From: CAZGRP01 sp964527995
GTDB taxonomy: Bacteria > Zhuqueibacterota > Zhuqueibacteria > Oceanimicrobiales > CAZGRP01
Reading direction: 5' to 3'
DNA: 38,847 nt
NCBI GenBank assembly: GCA_964527995.1
Contig: CAZGRP010000040.1
Span: 1 to 38,847 of the forward strand
The position numbers and the translations under genes are program-made. The notes under the pieces were generated by a model. That model saw only the letters and a program-made list of their open reading frames with translations, made no database searches and had not been told where the DNA came from. This document shows positions 6,834 to 15,425 of the stretch, piece after piece; positions within the stretch are counted from its first letter, which is position 1; each line of letters opens with the position of its first letter.

Positions 6834-8564
6834 GTGCAGAACGCAGTGTCTGACAAACCCTCCGCAGATGTCCGCTCGGCCGAGGCCGGCGATGGCGGTC
6901 CGCCTGCTGCCACCGGTCGACCCGACCGGCAGGCTGCATTGCGACAGGTGCTGCGGAGGTTCCTGCGCAGTCGCGGTCCGGTCACTTTGGACCAGGTGCG
7001 CCAGCGGTATGCCCTGCCGGAGAAGGCGCTGAAAGCCGCCCTCGACGAGCTGGTTCGCCAGGGCGATGCGGTCTACGGCAAGCTGTCTGCGGAAGCCGAG
7101 CAGCCGCAGTGGTGTGACCGGCGCAATCTGGAGAAGCTGTACCGCCGGGCAGTGGCTCGGCGGCGTGACCTGAACGCCCCTGTCGATCTTTCCACCTACC
7201 TGAAATTCTTGCTGTTGTATCACGGCATCGACCCGCTGCGGCGGCCCGCCGTTGCAGCCGGGCTTCATCCTGTGATGCAGCGCTACCGTGGCCTGTCCTT
7301 TCCTGTGGGTCATTTCGAAAGAGAGATTCTGATCAACCGTCTGAGCTCGCCGGATGGTGTGAGTCGGGTTGTGAGCCAGGCTGAGGAGCTGCTGCGAGAC
7401 TGGAGTCGTCAGGGGCGGCTGGTGTGGATGGCGGAGAAGAACGGCGCCGGATGTGGTAGTGTGCGGTTCTTCTGGCGCGGTGAGGGGCGCGTTTTCCTCG
7501 AGGAGGATGACGCACAAGAAGGTAGCCGCAGTCTCTCTCCCGATGCACGAGTCGTCTACGATCTGTTGCTCGCCCTTGGGGCCAGTTTCGCGCCGGACCT
7601 GGAGGTGGCCTCGGGCATGTCAGCCGTCAGGGTACGGAAAGCGCTTGGCGAGCTTCTCGCGGCTGGCCTGGTGACGAACGACGAATGGCCGACCACGCTG
7701 CGCCTGGCTGAGTTGTGGTCCGCGACCTGGCAGCCGCCGCCGGGCATGGCCGAGGATCTCCGCGAGGAACTGCCGCGGTGGGCCGTGCAGCGACCTTCGT
7801 GGCGCAGGCGGAGGCGCGGAGGTCGCAGCCTTCGCGAGCGACAGCGGGCGGCCGCCGGTGGGCGGTGGTCGTTGCTGCGTAGCCCGGCTGTCCTGGGTCC
7901 CGAATTGCAGGCGAGCGAACGGGCACGCCGGCAGGCTCTGCTGCTGATCGAGCGCCACGGCATCCTCGCCAGGGAGCATCATCGCCGCGAGCAGGGATGG
8001 TTGCCGTGGGGGCAGTTGTTTCGGGAACTAAAACGGCTGGAGTGGCGTGCTGAAATACGACGCGGTTATTTCGTCGAGGGTCTGAGCGGTGTGCAGTTTG
8101 CGACGGCCGAGGCCGTTGCGCTGCTTCGGCGAGTGGCAAACGGCGAAGAGCAGGTGACGAATGAGCCAGTGATGTTGTCCGCCGTGGATCCGGCTGTGCC
8201 CTATGGTGGCGGAGTCGGCTTCGGACTTCAGACAGCCGGTGGTCGGCCGATCTCTTTTGTGCGGCACTACTCCAACTACCTCATCCTGCAGGCGGGCACG
8301 CCGATCGTGTACGTCGAAGGATATGGAGCCCGGCTGTGGCCTCTCGGGCATCTCAGCGAGGAAGTGCTGGCCCGGGGGCTTCGCATGCTGCACAGGTTTC
8401 TGCAACTGCCGCCACCGCTGCGGCCACGGCGGAAGGTGGAAGTCCTGACCTGGGATGAAGAGCCTGCCGGGCGCACCGCGGTGGCCGATCTGCTATCGTC
8501 GCTCGGGTTCGAGCGCGAAGGCGAGCGCATGGTTCTGTGGCCGTCGCGGGCTCTGACCGAATGA
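6834..8564 (+). CDS. stand-alone Lhr C-terminal-domain protein (no helicase core)
   Basis: A 576-residue protein matching the C-terminal half of the long Lhr helicases. Landmarks in order: a winged-helix segment (FLRSRGPVTLDQVRQRY), QWCDRRNLEKLYRR, a middle winged-helix region, GRWSLL, RHGILAREHH, and the signature RRGYFVEGLSGVQFA before a final beta-rich domain. The helicase motifs (Walker A, DEAD/H, motif VI) are absent, and the upstream DNA is the malQ promoter region, so this is not a frameshifted helicase. In Lhr this part forms tandem winged helices plus a beta-barrel and resembles AlkZ-type DNA glycosylases; a DNA-repair role is therefore inferred. The GTG at 6834 was chosen from the promoter position and a GGGAG about 11 nt upstream; a GTG at 6846 is possible. 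Confidence 0.8.
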   Translation: MQNAVSDKPSADVRSAEAGDGGPPAATGRPDRQAALRQVLRRFLRSRGPVTLDQVRQRYALPEKALKAALDELVRQGDAVYGKLSAEAEQPQWCDRRNLEKLYRRAVARRRDLNAPVDLSTYLKFLLLYHGIDPLRRPAVAAGLHPVMQRYRGLSFPVGHFEREILINRLSSPDGVSRVVSQAEELLRDWSRQGRLVWMAEKNGAGCGSVRFFWRGEGRVFLEEDDAQEGSRSLSPDARVVYDLLLALGASFAPDLEVASGMSAVRVRKALGELLAAGLVTNDEWPTTLRLAELWSATWQPPPGMAEDLREELPRWAVQRPSWRRRRRGGRSLRERQRAAAGGRWSLLRSPAVLGPELQASERARRQALLLIERHGILAREHHRREQGWLPWGQLFRELKRLEWRAEIRRGYFVEGLSGVQFATAEAVALLRRVANGEEQVTNEPVMLSAVDPAVPYGGGVGFGLQTAGGRPISFVRHYSNYLILQAGTPIVYVEGYGARLWPLGHLSEEVLARGLRMLHRFLQLPPPLRPRRKVEVLTWDEEPAGRTAVADLLSSLGFEREGERMVLWPSRALTE

Positions 8565-9586
8565 CGGGCTGGCTGCATGGCATGTCCCTGGCGCCATCGC
8601 AGCCGTTAAGCTGGATAAACCAAAGACCGCATAAAACTCTCCAAGTCAGGCAAGTCATGTTTTCTTCCTCTTCCGGAGAAAAGGCGACAACCATCCGCCG
8701 GGGCGGACGACTCTGGCTGGTCACCTCCTGGTTGATCGCCCGCCTGTGGTGGGGCATCGAGGTGTCTCGCCTGGCAGCGTTCCGATTGCTACCGCGGCCG
8801 CGTAGTTCACGTGTGACCCGCCAACAACTCTTGTTGCCGCCGACCACCTGGGTGTGCGACGAGCCGCGCACCTACTGCCTGGCCCTCGATGAGGATGCCC
8901 GCAATATTTTGATTTTCGAGCTTCCGGAAATCGTTCCCAACTGAACTCACTTGGCTTCCGACTTGAAGGCGTGTCTTGGCCCGGCCCTGCGGGGACGGGC
9001 GGAATATGGTGTTCGCCGGCGCTCACGAGCGTTGCCGGTATTCGCTCTGCCAGCCGCCAGTTCGTTTCAGGATCTTAACGACATTGCTGTTGACTGGTTG
9101 AGCGGCGATGCGTATATTGAACCTACTCGCTTTTTTGCTGATCAGGGCGGTGGTGAGGGTGCCCACCTTGCAGACCATTTCGGTCGGACGAGTTGCTGCC
9201 TGTTGCGGTATCGACTCATGGCTCGCACACCAAAGGGGATGAGCTGCTGGCGGAAGGATTCTGCGACTGGAACTTGGACGAGCTGCACGAGGCGCAAAGG
9301 TGGACGAAGCGGGCTTGCATTTCCCATCGGTTCCCCTTCGACAAGATCCCACGATTTTAGAGAAAAGAAACGCCCACTGGCGAGACGATGCGGGGGCCTC
9401 GGCGTTGGATGCCATGCGATGCCGATACATGGTGTGGTTGGCTTTCATCGCCGGTGAACGCTCACTTCGCGGTAACCGTGAGGCAGGGCAGCCGAGAGGC
9501 GTCGGTGAATGCAGACCCCGACGCGATCTCAAACCTGAAAGAGGCAGAACGCCTGTCACATATCACAACTCAGAGGAGGTGTTGCG
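8565..9586. other. gene-poor kilobase with an orphan promoter
   Basis: No ORF here has recognisable motifs, a convincing ribosome-binding site and a sensible composition. The only clear element is the promoter at 9090-9118. The region could be a very long leader for the secreted protein at 9587, a decayed gene, or host an unrecognised RNA. Confidence 0.5.
9090..9118 (+). promoter_or_regulatory. strong sigma70-type promoter
   Basis: TTGACT (9090-9095) and TATATT (9113-9118) are separated by exactly 17 bp, each with five of six consensus bases. Predicted start is near 9125, which is 462 bp before the next start codon. Confidence 0.6.
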
Positions 9587-11758
9587 ATGATGCGAGAAAA
9601 CCGCTACCACGTAGTCTTGAGGCTGTTCATCGGGGTGTTTTCAGCGCTCCTTTTGCTGGGCGTGCCGACCGCTCTCATGGCGCAGCTCAACGTCGTGCAG
9701 ATCAGTCCGGCCGACGGCACCACCAATGTTCCGCTGGTGACAGATATCGTCATCACGTTCAGCGCTGCCGTAGACACCAGTGCCAAGATCGGTGACAACG
9801 ACGAGCCGATCGACATGATGCTGTTCCCTGATTCTCTTTGGGAGCAATTGTTCAACGTTCAATGGAGCACTGATCTGAAGACGGTAACCTTCAAGAATGT
9901 TCAACTGCAGGCCGGCAGCCGCTACGTGATTGCGGTGGTCGGAGCCCGGAGCACGACCGCCGGTGGGCTTGAGATGCCGGCTGCGGTCACCTTCACGACG
10001 GCGGCATCTCTGCCGGCAGGCACGGTCAGTGGCAAGGTTACCTTGCCGGGTGGTGATCCGCGCGGCGCCCTGGTGGGGCTCTTCCCCGTCGACCTCTTCG
10101 CCGGCGGCACCATCGCGGCAACCGTGGTCACGGATCCGAACGGCAACTATACCATCCACTATGTGCCGGCGGGTACCTATCTTCCGGCGGCTGCCAAGGA
10201 CGTGGATGGGGATGGCGAGATGGATCCAACCGTGGGGGATGCGCTGGCGCTCTACGACCCTGACAACGACAACGTTCCCGACAGTCTTACCGTTGGCGAA
10301 GGGCAGGCGGTGACCGGCGTCGACCTCACCCTGATCACCCCACAGCCGGTGACAGCTCGCACCGCTTTCGCCGCTGTCGATCCGCTCGTCAAACAGAAGG
10401 CTGCAGACGCCGGGTTGGTCTCGGCTGTGGGCGCCGAACTCACCCCTCAGGGCGAGTCGATCCTCTGGGCCTTCATCTACTATTCGGTCACCACGGAGCA
10501 GTTTCTGGGAGTGGCCGCCTTCGGGCCCTATCTCATTCCCACTGCCACGTTCTTCGATAGCAGCCTGATCGACACCACCTTCGTGCCGGACAACTGGATC
10601 GACAGTGACGTTGCCGCCGACACCGCCAATGCGCATGGCGGCGCCGATTTCGTCGCTCAGCACACAAACGTGCACATTCTCGCAGGGCTTGCGAACCTCG
10701 ACCTGAGTAACTTCGGCGGTCAGCCTCTGGCCAAGGCGACACGAGAAGCCCCTGCGGCCGAGGTCCCACTGAAAGTATTCGGCCGTCGTATCAACGGCCG
10801 GCGGCTAATGGCAGGAAAGACGGCCGCGGCCCAGGCAGCGCAGCCCCTGTGGCTGCTGACCTATACGGGGACCACCACATCGGGCAGCGACGATTTCCTC
10901 GTCATCGCCATTGATGCCATCACCGGCGAGATCGTAGAGGTGCCATCGCCCTTCACCGGCATGTCCGCCCAGGACCTGGTGGCCGCGGCTCTGGCTGTGG
11001 CGCAGGGCTGGGCTGCTGACGCCCAACTGGTGGCGATCGTTGCTTCGCTCGGTGACCTCACGCCGACCGGCGAGGCGACGTCATGGACCTTCTACCTGCA
11101 CTCTGCCAGCAAGGACTCGGTCTATGAGTTCATCTTCTTCGGTAGTGCCATGGTGCAGATGGGTCCAGCCGACCCACCTTTTAGTGCGGATCCATTACCT
11201 CAGAACTGGGTGGACAGTCGGGACGTGGTGGCTACGGCCGAGGCCCAGGTCGGCGCAGCTTACCGGCAGGCGAATCCGGGCGCCTCTGTCTCGGCAGTGC
11301 TGAGCCGGGGCATCCTTTCCAGCGATCCGACGCGTGCAGTGTGGGCGATCCTGTACGGCACGTTTCCGACAATCAATCCGAACGATGCCGCGACTGGCGT
11401 GCTGGTGGATGCTGAAACAGGCCAGGTGATCTCGGTGATCACCAGCGTCGAAGACCAGGCCGGCGAAGGGGCTACGCCGCGCACCTTCGCCTTGTCGCAG
11501 AACTATCCCAACCCGTTCAATCCCGAGACCACCATCGAATTCCAACTGCCGGTGCGCAGTTCCGCCCGCCTGGTGGTGACCAACCTCCTCGGCCAGACCG
11601 TGGCCGTGCTCGTCGACGGCAAGCTGCCGGCCGGCGTACACCGGGTGGTCTGGAACGGCCTTGACTCCCAGGGGCGGCCCGTGCCTTCCGGCGTGTATCT
11701 CTACCGGCTCGAGGCGGGCACCTTCACCAGCGTTCGCAAGGCCGTGCTCATGCGCTAA
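9587..11758 (+). CDS. secreted multidomain protein with FlgD/T9SS-like C-terminal domain
   Basis: A 723-residue exported protein. Residues 1-32 are a signal peptide (ALLLLGVPTALMA then Q). Residues 36-135 look like an SbsA-type Ig-like (Big_5) domain (ISPADGTTNVPLVTDIVITF). Residues 142-240 look like a carboxypeptidase-regulatory/SdrD-type beta sandwich with Asp-rich DVDGDGEMDP. Two related PepSY-like modules follow (about 245-440 and 445-620), both with LTPxGE...W...Y and ITGEI/ETGQV endings. Residues 630-723 are the FlgD-like/T9SS type A sorting-like tail with NYPNPFNPETT and PSGVYLYRLEAG. Function is unknown; it probably sits at the cell surface. The ATG at 9587 has GGAGG 7 nt upstream. 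It is followed by a strong terminator, so it is a single-gene unit. Confidence 0.92.
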   Translation: MMRENRYHVVLRLFIGVFSALLLLGVPTALMAQLNVVQISPADGTTNVPLVTDIVITFSAAVDTSAKIGDNDEPIDMMLFPDSLWEQLFNVQWSTDLKTVTFKNVQLQAGSRYVIAVVGARSTTAGGLEMPAAVTFTTAASLPAGTVSGKVTLPGGDPRGALVGLFPVDLFAGGTIAATVVTDPNGNYTIHYVPAGTYLPAAAKDVDGDGEMDPTVGDALALYDPDNDNVPDSLTVGEGQAVTGVDLTLITPQPVTARTAFAAVDPLVKQKAADAGLVSAVGAELTPQGESILWAFIYYSVTTEQFLGVAAFGPYLIPTATFFDSSLIDTTFVPDNWIDSDVAADTANAHGGADFVAQHTNVHILAGLANLDLSNFGGQPLAKATREAPAAEVPLKVFGRRINGRRLMAGKTAAAQAAQPLWLLTYTGTTTSGSDDFLVIAIDAITGEIVEVPSPFTGMSAQDLVAAALAVAQGWAADAQLVAIVASLGDLTPTGEATSWTFYLHSASKDSVYEFIFFGSAMVQMGPADPPFSADPLPQNWVDSRDVVATAEAQVGAAYRQANPGASVSAVLSRGILSSDPTRAVWAILYGTFPTINPNDAATGVLVDAETGQVISVITSVEDQAGEGATPRTFALSQNYPNPFNPETTIEFQLPVRSSARLVVTNLLGQTVAVLVDGKLPAGVHRVVWNGLDSQGRPVPSGVYLYRLEAGTFTSVRKAVLMR

Positions 11759-11790
11759 TGCGGCGCTAGCTTTCCAGCGAAAGAGTCCTG

Positions 11791-11831
11791 GAGCCGGGCG
11801 AGGGAACCTCCCTCGTCCGGCTCTTTTTTTT
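11791..11831 (+). terminator. strong Rho-independent terminator
   Basis: A 14-bp stem (11791-11804 with 11810-11823, one G-U pair) closes a 5-nt loop AACCT and is followed by eight Ts. It ends the transcript of the secreted protein. Confidence 0.95.
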
Positions 11832-12372
11832 CGGTGACTCGATCATCCATGATCGCGCCTTGGAGGCGCCGGGAAACGGCAACTCTCAGTATCGAGCCCG
11901 GCCCGACGGCCAGCAGCCGGCCACCGCGGCCGGTACCGTAGCTCTTGTGGGGGCGCCCGGTCGGCCCGGCAGCGAAGCCATAAAGTGCCGCAGAGGTTTG
12001 GGCGCAGAGTTGAGGCAACCGGAGGTATGCAAAAATTGCATGCTCGAGAGCCCTGGCGGAGGGAGGCATGCATTGTTTGCGCGGCTGGCGATCGATTCTG
12101 GGGGCGGTTTCCGTTCGGTATCGAGAAGGGTTTCTTGCGAGTCTCCCAACTTCTGAAAAAACAATAACTCTCTCTGATCCCATCGTGTCCCTCGTAGGGC
12201 GGACACGTGGCATGGTGTTTGAAGACGCAACCCGGCGATCTGTTGTCGGCGTTCCGGCGCGAACGCTGAAAAAGCAAGCACGTGCTGAAGCTCCGCGAGC
12301 AATCGTCGAGGCCCCGGTCGAGACGTGACCGGGGTGCTCATGGTCCTGCATCTAACTTCGGAGGGTGAGGCT
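11832..12372. other. groEL upstream region with several palindromes
   Basis: 541 bp without a supported gene. It holds ATGCAA-aaa-TTGCAT (12027-12041), GCGTTC-N6-GAACGC (12249-12266), AGCACGTGCT near 12277 and CCCCGGTC-N7-GACCGGGG (12312-12334), the last ending 38 bp before the groEL start. No CIRCE element (TTAGCACTC-N9-GAGTGCTAA) and no convincing sigma32 promoter were found. Confidence 0.5.
12312..12334 (+). promoter_or_regulatory. stem-loop in the groEL leader
   Basis: CCCCGGTC and GACCGGGG form a perfect 8-bp GC-rich stem with a 7-nt loop, ending 25 nt before the groEL Shine-Dalgarno sequence. No T-tract follows, so it is more likely a leader-stability or operator element than a terminator. 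Confidence 0.4.
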
Positions 12373-14004
12373 ATGCCTGCGAAACTGATCACGTTCCATA
12401 GCGAGGCCCGCCAGGAGTTGATGGACGGCATCAACCTGCTGGCCAACACGGTGCGCGTCACCCTAGGGCCGCGGGGGCGCGAGGTCATGCTCGAGAAGAA
12501 GTGGGGCGCCCCGGTCGTCAGCGACGACGGCGCCACCATCGCCAAGGAGATCGAGATCGAGGACGTCATCGAGAACATCGGCGTCGAGATGCTGCGCGAA
12601 GTAGCGAAGAAAACCAACGACGATGCCGGAGACGGGACGACGACCTCGGTGGTTCTGGCGCAGGCGATCTGCCGTGAGGGCATGAAGAATGTGGCTGCCG
12701 GCGCCAACCCGACCGCTTTGCGACGCGGGGTCGAGAAGGCTGTCGACAAGGTGGTGGAAGAGCTGCGCGCCATGAGCCAGCCGCTGAAGACCAATGAAGA
12801 GGTCCGCCGGGTTGCCTACATCTCGTCCAACTACGACGAGGAAGTGGCCAGGTATATCGCCGAAGCCATGGACAAGGTCGGCCGCGACGGCGCCATCTCC
12901 ATCGACGAAGCCAAGAGCATCGACACCACCCTCGAAATGGTGGAGGGAATGCAGTTCGACCGCGGCTACATTTCGCCTCACTTCATCACCAACCCTGAGA
13001 CGATGGAGGTTCATCTGGAGGATCCCTACATCCTGATCTATGAGAAGAAGATCAGCGCTCTGAACGACATCCTGCCGTTGCTGGAGAAAGTGTCCCAGGC
13101 CGGAAAGTCGTTGCTCGTGATCGCCGAGGATGTGGAGGGGGAGGCGCTGGCCACGCTGGTGGTCAACAAGCTGCGTGGCACGTTGAAGTGCGCCGCAGTG
13201 AAGGCGCCTGGCTATGGCGACCGCCGCAAGGAGATGCTGCAGGACATCGCCATCCTCACCGGCGGTAGGAAAATCTCCGAGGACGTCGGCATCAAGCTGG
13301 AGAACGTTCAACTCGAGGACCTTGGACGTGCCGAACGGGTCGAGATCGACAAGGACAACACCACCATCGTCGGCGGCGCCGGCAAGAAAGAGGAGATCGA
13401 GGGCCGCATCACCGCCATCAAGCACCAGATCGAGGAGACCACCTCGGACTACGATCGCGAGAAGCTCGAGGAGCGGCTGGCCAAGCTGGCCGGTGGCGTT
13501 GCCGTGATCAAAGTCGGCGCGGCGACCGAGGTGGCCCTGAAGGAGCGCAAGGCTCGTGCTGAAGATGCGCTTGCCGCCACCCGGGCGGCCGTGGACGAAG
13601 GCATCCTGCCGGGCGGTGGTGTGGCGTTGCTGCGGGCGGCGCAGCGACTCGATGCCTTTCGTGCTGGCCTTCATGGCGATGAGCAGACGGGTGCAGAGAT
13701 CCTGCAGCGGGCGCTGGAGGCCCCTCTGCGCCAGATCGCCCAGAACGCCGGCTGGGATGGCTCGGTGGTGGCGAACCGGGTGCGCGAGGAGTCCGGCAGC
13801 TTCGGCTTCGATGCCGATGCCGGCGAGTATCGCGATCTGGTTAAGGCCGGCATCATCGATCCGACAAAGGTGGTTCGCACAGCTCTCCAGAACGCCGCCA
13901 GCGTCGCCGGGGTGTTGCTCATGACCGAAGCACTGGTGGCGGAGAAACCAGAAAAGAAGAAAGCAAAGCCGCCCACAGGGGGTGAGTACGAGGACTTTGA
14001 ATAG
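12373..14004 (+). CDS. groEL: GroEL-family chaperonin (divergent, without GroES)
   Basis: A 543-residue group I chaperonin of normal length. Visible landmarks: VTLGPRGREVML near residue 29, the ATPase Asp in VVSDDGATIAKEIEIED, DAGDGTTTSVVLAQAI near residue 84, GYGDRRKEMLQDIAILTGG in the apical domain, and ARAEDALAATRAAVDEGILPGGG with the catalytic Asp. It folds proteins in the cytoplasm with ATP. Oddities: the usual FGAP is WGAP, TTTATVLA is TTTSVVLA, and the C-terminus is KKKAKPPTGGEYEDFE instead of a GGM repeat. No groES is adjacent. These features suggest a secondary chaperonin copy rather than the housekeeping one. The ATG at 12373 has GGAGG 8 nt upstream. Confidence 0.96.
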   Translation: MPAKLITFHSEARQELMDGINLLANTVRVTLGPRGREVMLEKKWGAPVVSDDGATIAKEIEIEDVIENIGVEMLREVAKKTNDDAGDGTTTSVVLAQAICREGMKNVAAGANPTALRRGVEKAVDKVVEELRAMSQPLKTNEEVRRVAYISSNYDEEVARYIAEAMDKVGRDGAISIDEAKSIDTTLEMVEGMQFDRGYISPHFITNPETMEVHLEDPYILIYEKKISALNDILPLLEKVSQAGKSLLVIAEDVEGEALATLVVNKLRGTLKCAAVKAPGYGDRRKEMLQDIAILTGGRKISEDVGIKLENVQLEDLGRAERVEIDKDNTTIVGGAGKKEEIEGRITAIKHQIEETTSDYDREKLEERLAKLAGGVAVIKVGAATEVALKERKARAEDALAATRAAVDEGILPGGGVALLRAAQRLDAFRAGLHGDEQTGAEILQRALEAPLRQIAQNAGWDGSVVANRVREESGSFGFDADAGEYRDLVKAGIIDPTKVVRTALQNAASVAGVLLMTEALVAEKPEKKKAKPPTGGEYEDFE

Positions 14005-14058
14005 AACTCCATCCCCGGCACGCTTCGGCAGTCGGCGGTAGGGCGGCTGCTGCATCTG

Positions 14059-14109
14059 GCGGGACAGCCCCGGGCTTCATGGCAGGTCCGGCGGGCCGTC
14101 CCGCTTTTT
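14059..14109 (+). terminator. Rho-independent terminator after groEL
   Basis: GCGGGAC (14059-14065) pairs with GTCCCGC (14098-14104); the GC-rich interior can pair further. Five Ts follow. It lies 55 bp after the groEL stop. Confidence 0.75.
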
Positions 14110-14274
14110 CAATTTCAGCCACCGCAGCGACCCGATTCCAGATTGCCATGCTCGGAAATAAACCCCAGACGTTCGCGGTTCATAGCATACACTTACGCAT
14201 GGGAGTCCGTCGTCGCTGAGGCCGGGGCTGTCCCGGAAGTGGACGACGGAGAGTTTCTTTCAGGAGTGTGGGCA

Positions 14275-14700
14275 ATGACAGCGGAACAAATTCAGCACCT
14301 CAAGTCCCTGCTGGAAACGGAGCGGGACAATCTCGCCAGGCGATGGCACCCGTCTGTGGAATGGGAGGAGCTGCCGGACATGCAGGCCGCCGACATGATG
14401 GATCGAGTCGATGTCGACAGCTCGCGAGACCGCCGACTCCTTGCTGAGTCAGGCGACAAGCAGAAATGGATGGCGGTGAATGATGCGCTGGCACGGATCG
14501 AAAAAGGCACCTATGGGATTTGCCAGGATTGCGGCGAGGAAATTGCTTTTCCGCGTCTGGAAGCCTTCCCGACCGCGGAGTTGTGCGTGAACTGCCAGCG
14601 CCAGCGCGAGATGCATGAGACGGTTCGGTACACGCCGCGCCCAGCCAAACCGGTCATCCTTCGGGGCGAGTCGGCGCAGGATCTGGCAGAAGAAGAGTAG
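14275..14700 (+). CDS. DksA/TraR-type C4 zinc-finger protein
   Basis: A 141-residue protein. The N-terminal half is a helical, charged segment (LKSLLETERDNLARRW) as in the coiled coil of DksA. The C-terminal half has the signature ALARIEKGTYGICQDCGEEI and a four-cysteine zinc site (CQDC, then 17 residues, then CVNC). DksA-family proteins enter the RNA polymerase secondary channel and adjust promoter output; some distant members have other roles. The ATG at 14275 with AGGAG about 8-9 nt upstream is preferred over an upstream in-frame ATG, which adds an unrelated N-terminus. The gene stands alone between terminator-bounded groEL and a 725-bp spacer. Confidence 0.9.
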   Translation: MTAEQIQHLKSLLETERDNLARRWHPSVEWEELPDMQAADMMDRVDVDSSRDRRLLAESGDKQKWMAVNDALARIEKGTYGICQDCGEEIAFPRLEAFPTAELCVNCQRQREMHETVRYTPRPAKPVILRGESAQDLAEEE

Positions 14701-15425
14701 ACTCCGGAGGGGGCGGACCGGGGGCCTGTCGAAAAGTCCTACGTCTCGCCATTTTGCCTGTTGCATTTTCGCCGGCAGTTTCTTATCGTCGTGTCGGGAG
14801 TGATTCATCTTCCATCTCCACTGTTGTGGACCAGCCGGACGGTCATCGCCTCGGTCATCGACCCCGGATTCACAGCAGACACCACGTTCCAGGCGAGCTC
14901 CACCACGCAGCGTTTTTCATCCAGGGTTATGCTCCTGTCGTGCTACCTTGTTGAGCTGCTTGGCCTTTCCATAGGATCGTGAGTAAGGAAGACGTGGCAT
15001 CGACCCTTTCCGCCTTCACGTCCGCAGAAGTTTTTGACGCCGGAACTGCCGTCAAGGGGACGATTTGAGCACAATCAGGGGAATCGTACACGCTTGTCCT
15101 TTCGCCTGAGAGGGGAGGCGGGGTTCCTTGGGAGTTGTCGCTACAGCCACGGCAAGGCCGATTGTTCTTCCCGCCTGCCACAAGCACCAACATCCTACGA
15201 CGCGCATCCCAATTGTCTGAAGCGGCACACCAGCAACAACTGTCTTCTGCTGGAACAGGGATCGTTTCAGCTCGAAGAACGGAGGCTTTGTGAGTTCACG
15301 AGAGAGGACTGAACACCACGGCCGGTGCTGGGTCCACGATCGTCTCGGATGGAGTCATGCGGTGGTTCTGGGCCCGCCGAGGCGATGGAGCGACCGGCAT
15401 CGCCACGAGGGCGAGGGAGAACGCG
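14701..15425. other. gene-free 725-bp spacer
   Basis: No recognisable protein or RNA gene. One inverted repeat is present: TTGACG-N10-CGTCAA at 15034-15055, a possible operator. No hairpin with T-tract was found after the DksA-like gene. Confidence 0.45.

Noticed and set aside
8537..8944. Plus-strand open frame of 135 codons overlapping the end of the Lhr-CTD gene
   Set aside because: No motif, no ribosome-binding site at its start, and composition unlike its neighbours. Treated as non-coding spacer.
11832..12372. CIRCE or sigma32 control of groEL
   Set aside because: Neither TTAGCACTC-N9-GAGTGCTAA nor a properly spaced sigma32 promoter is present; the visible palindromes have other sequences.
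12463..14055. 530-codon minus-strand frame opposite groEL
   Set aside because: A shadow of groEL codon usage; antisense-GroEL frames are a known artefact.
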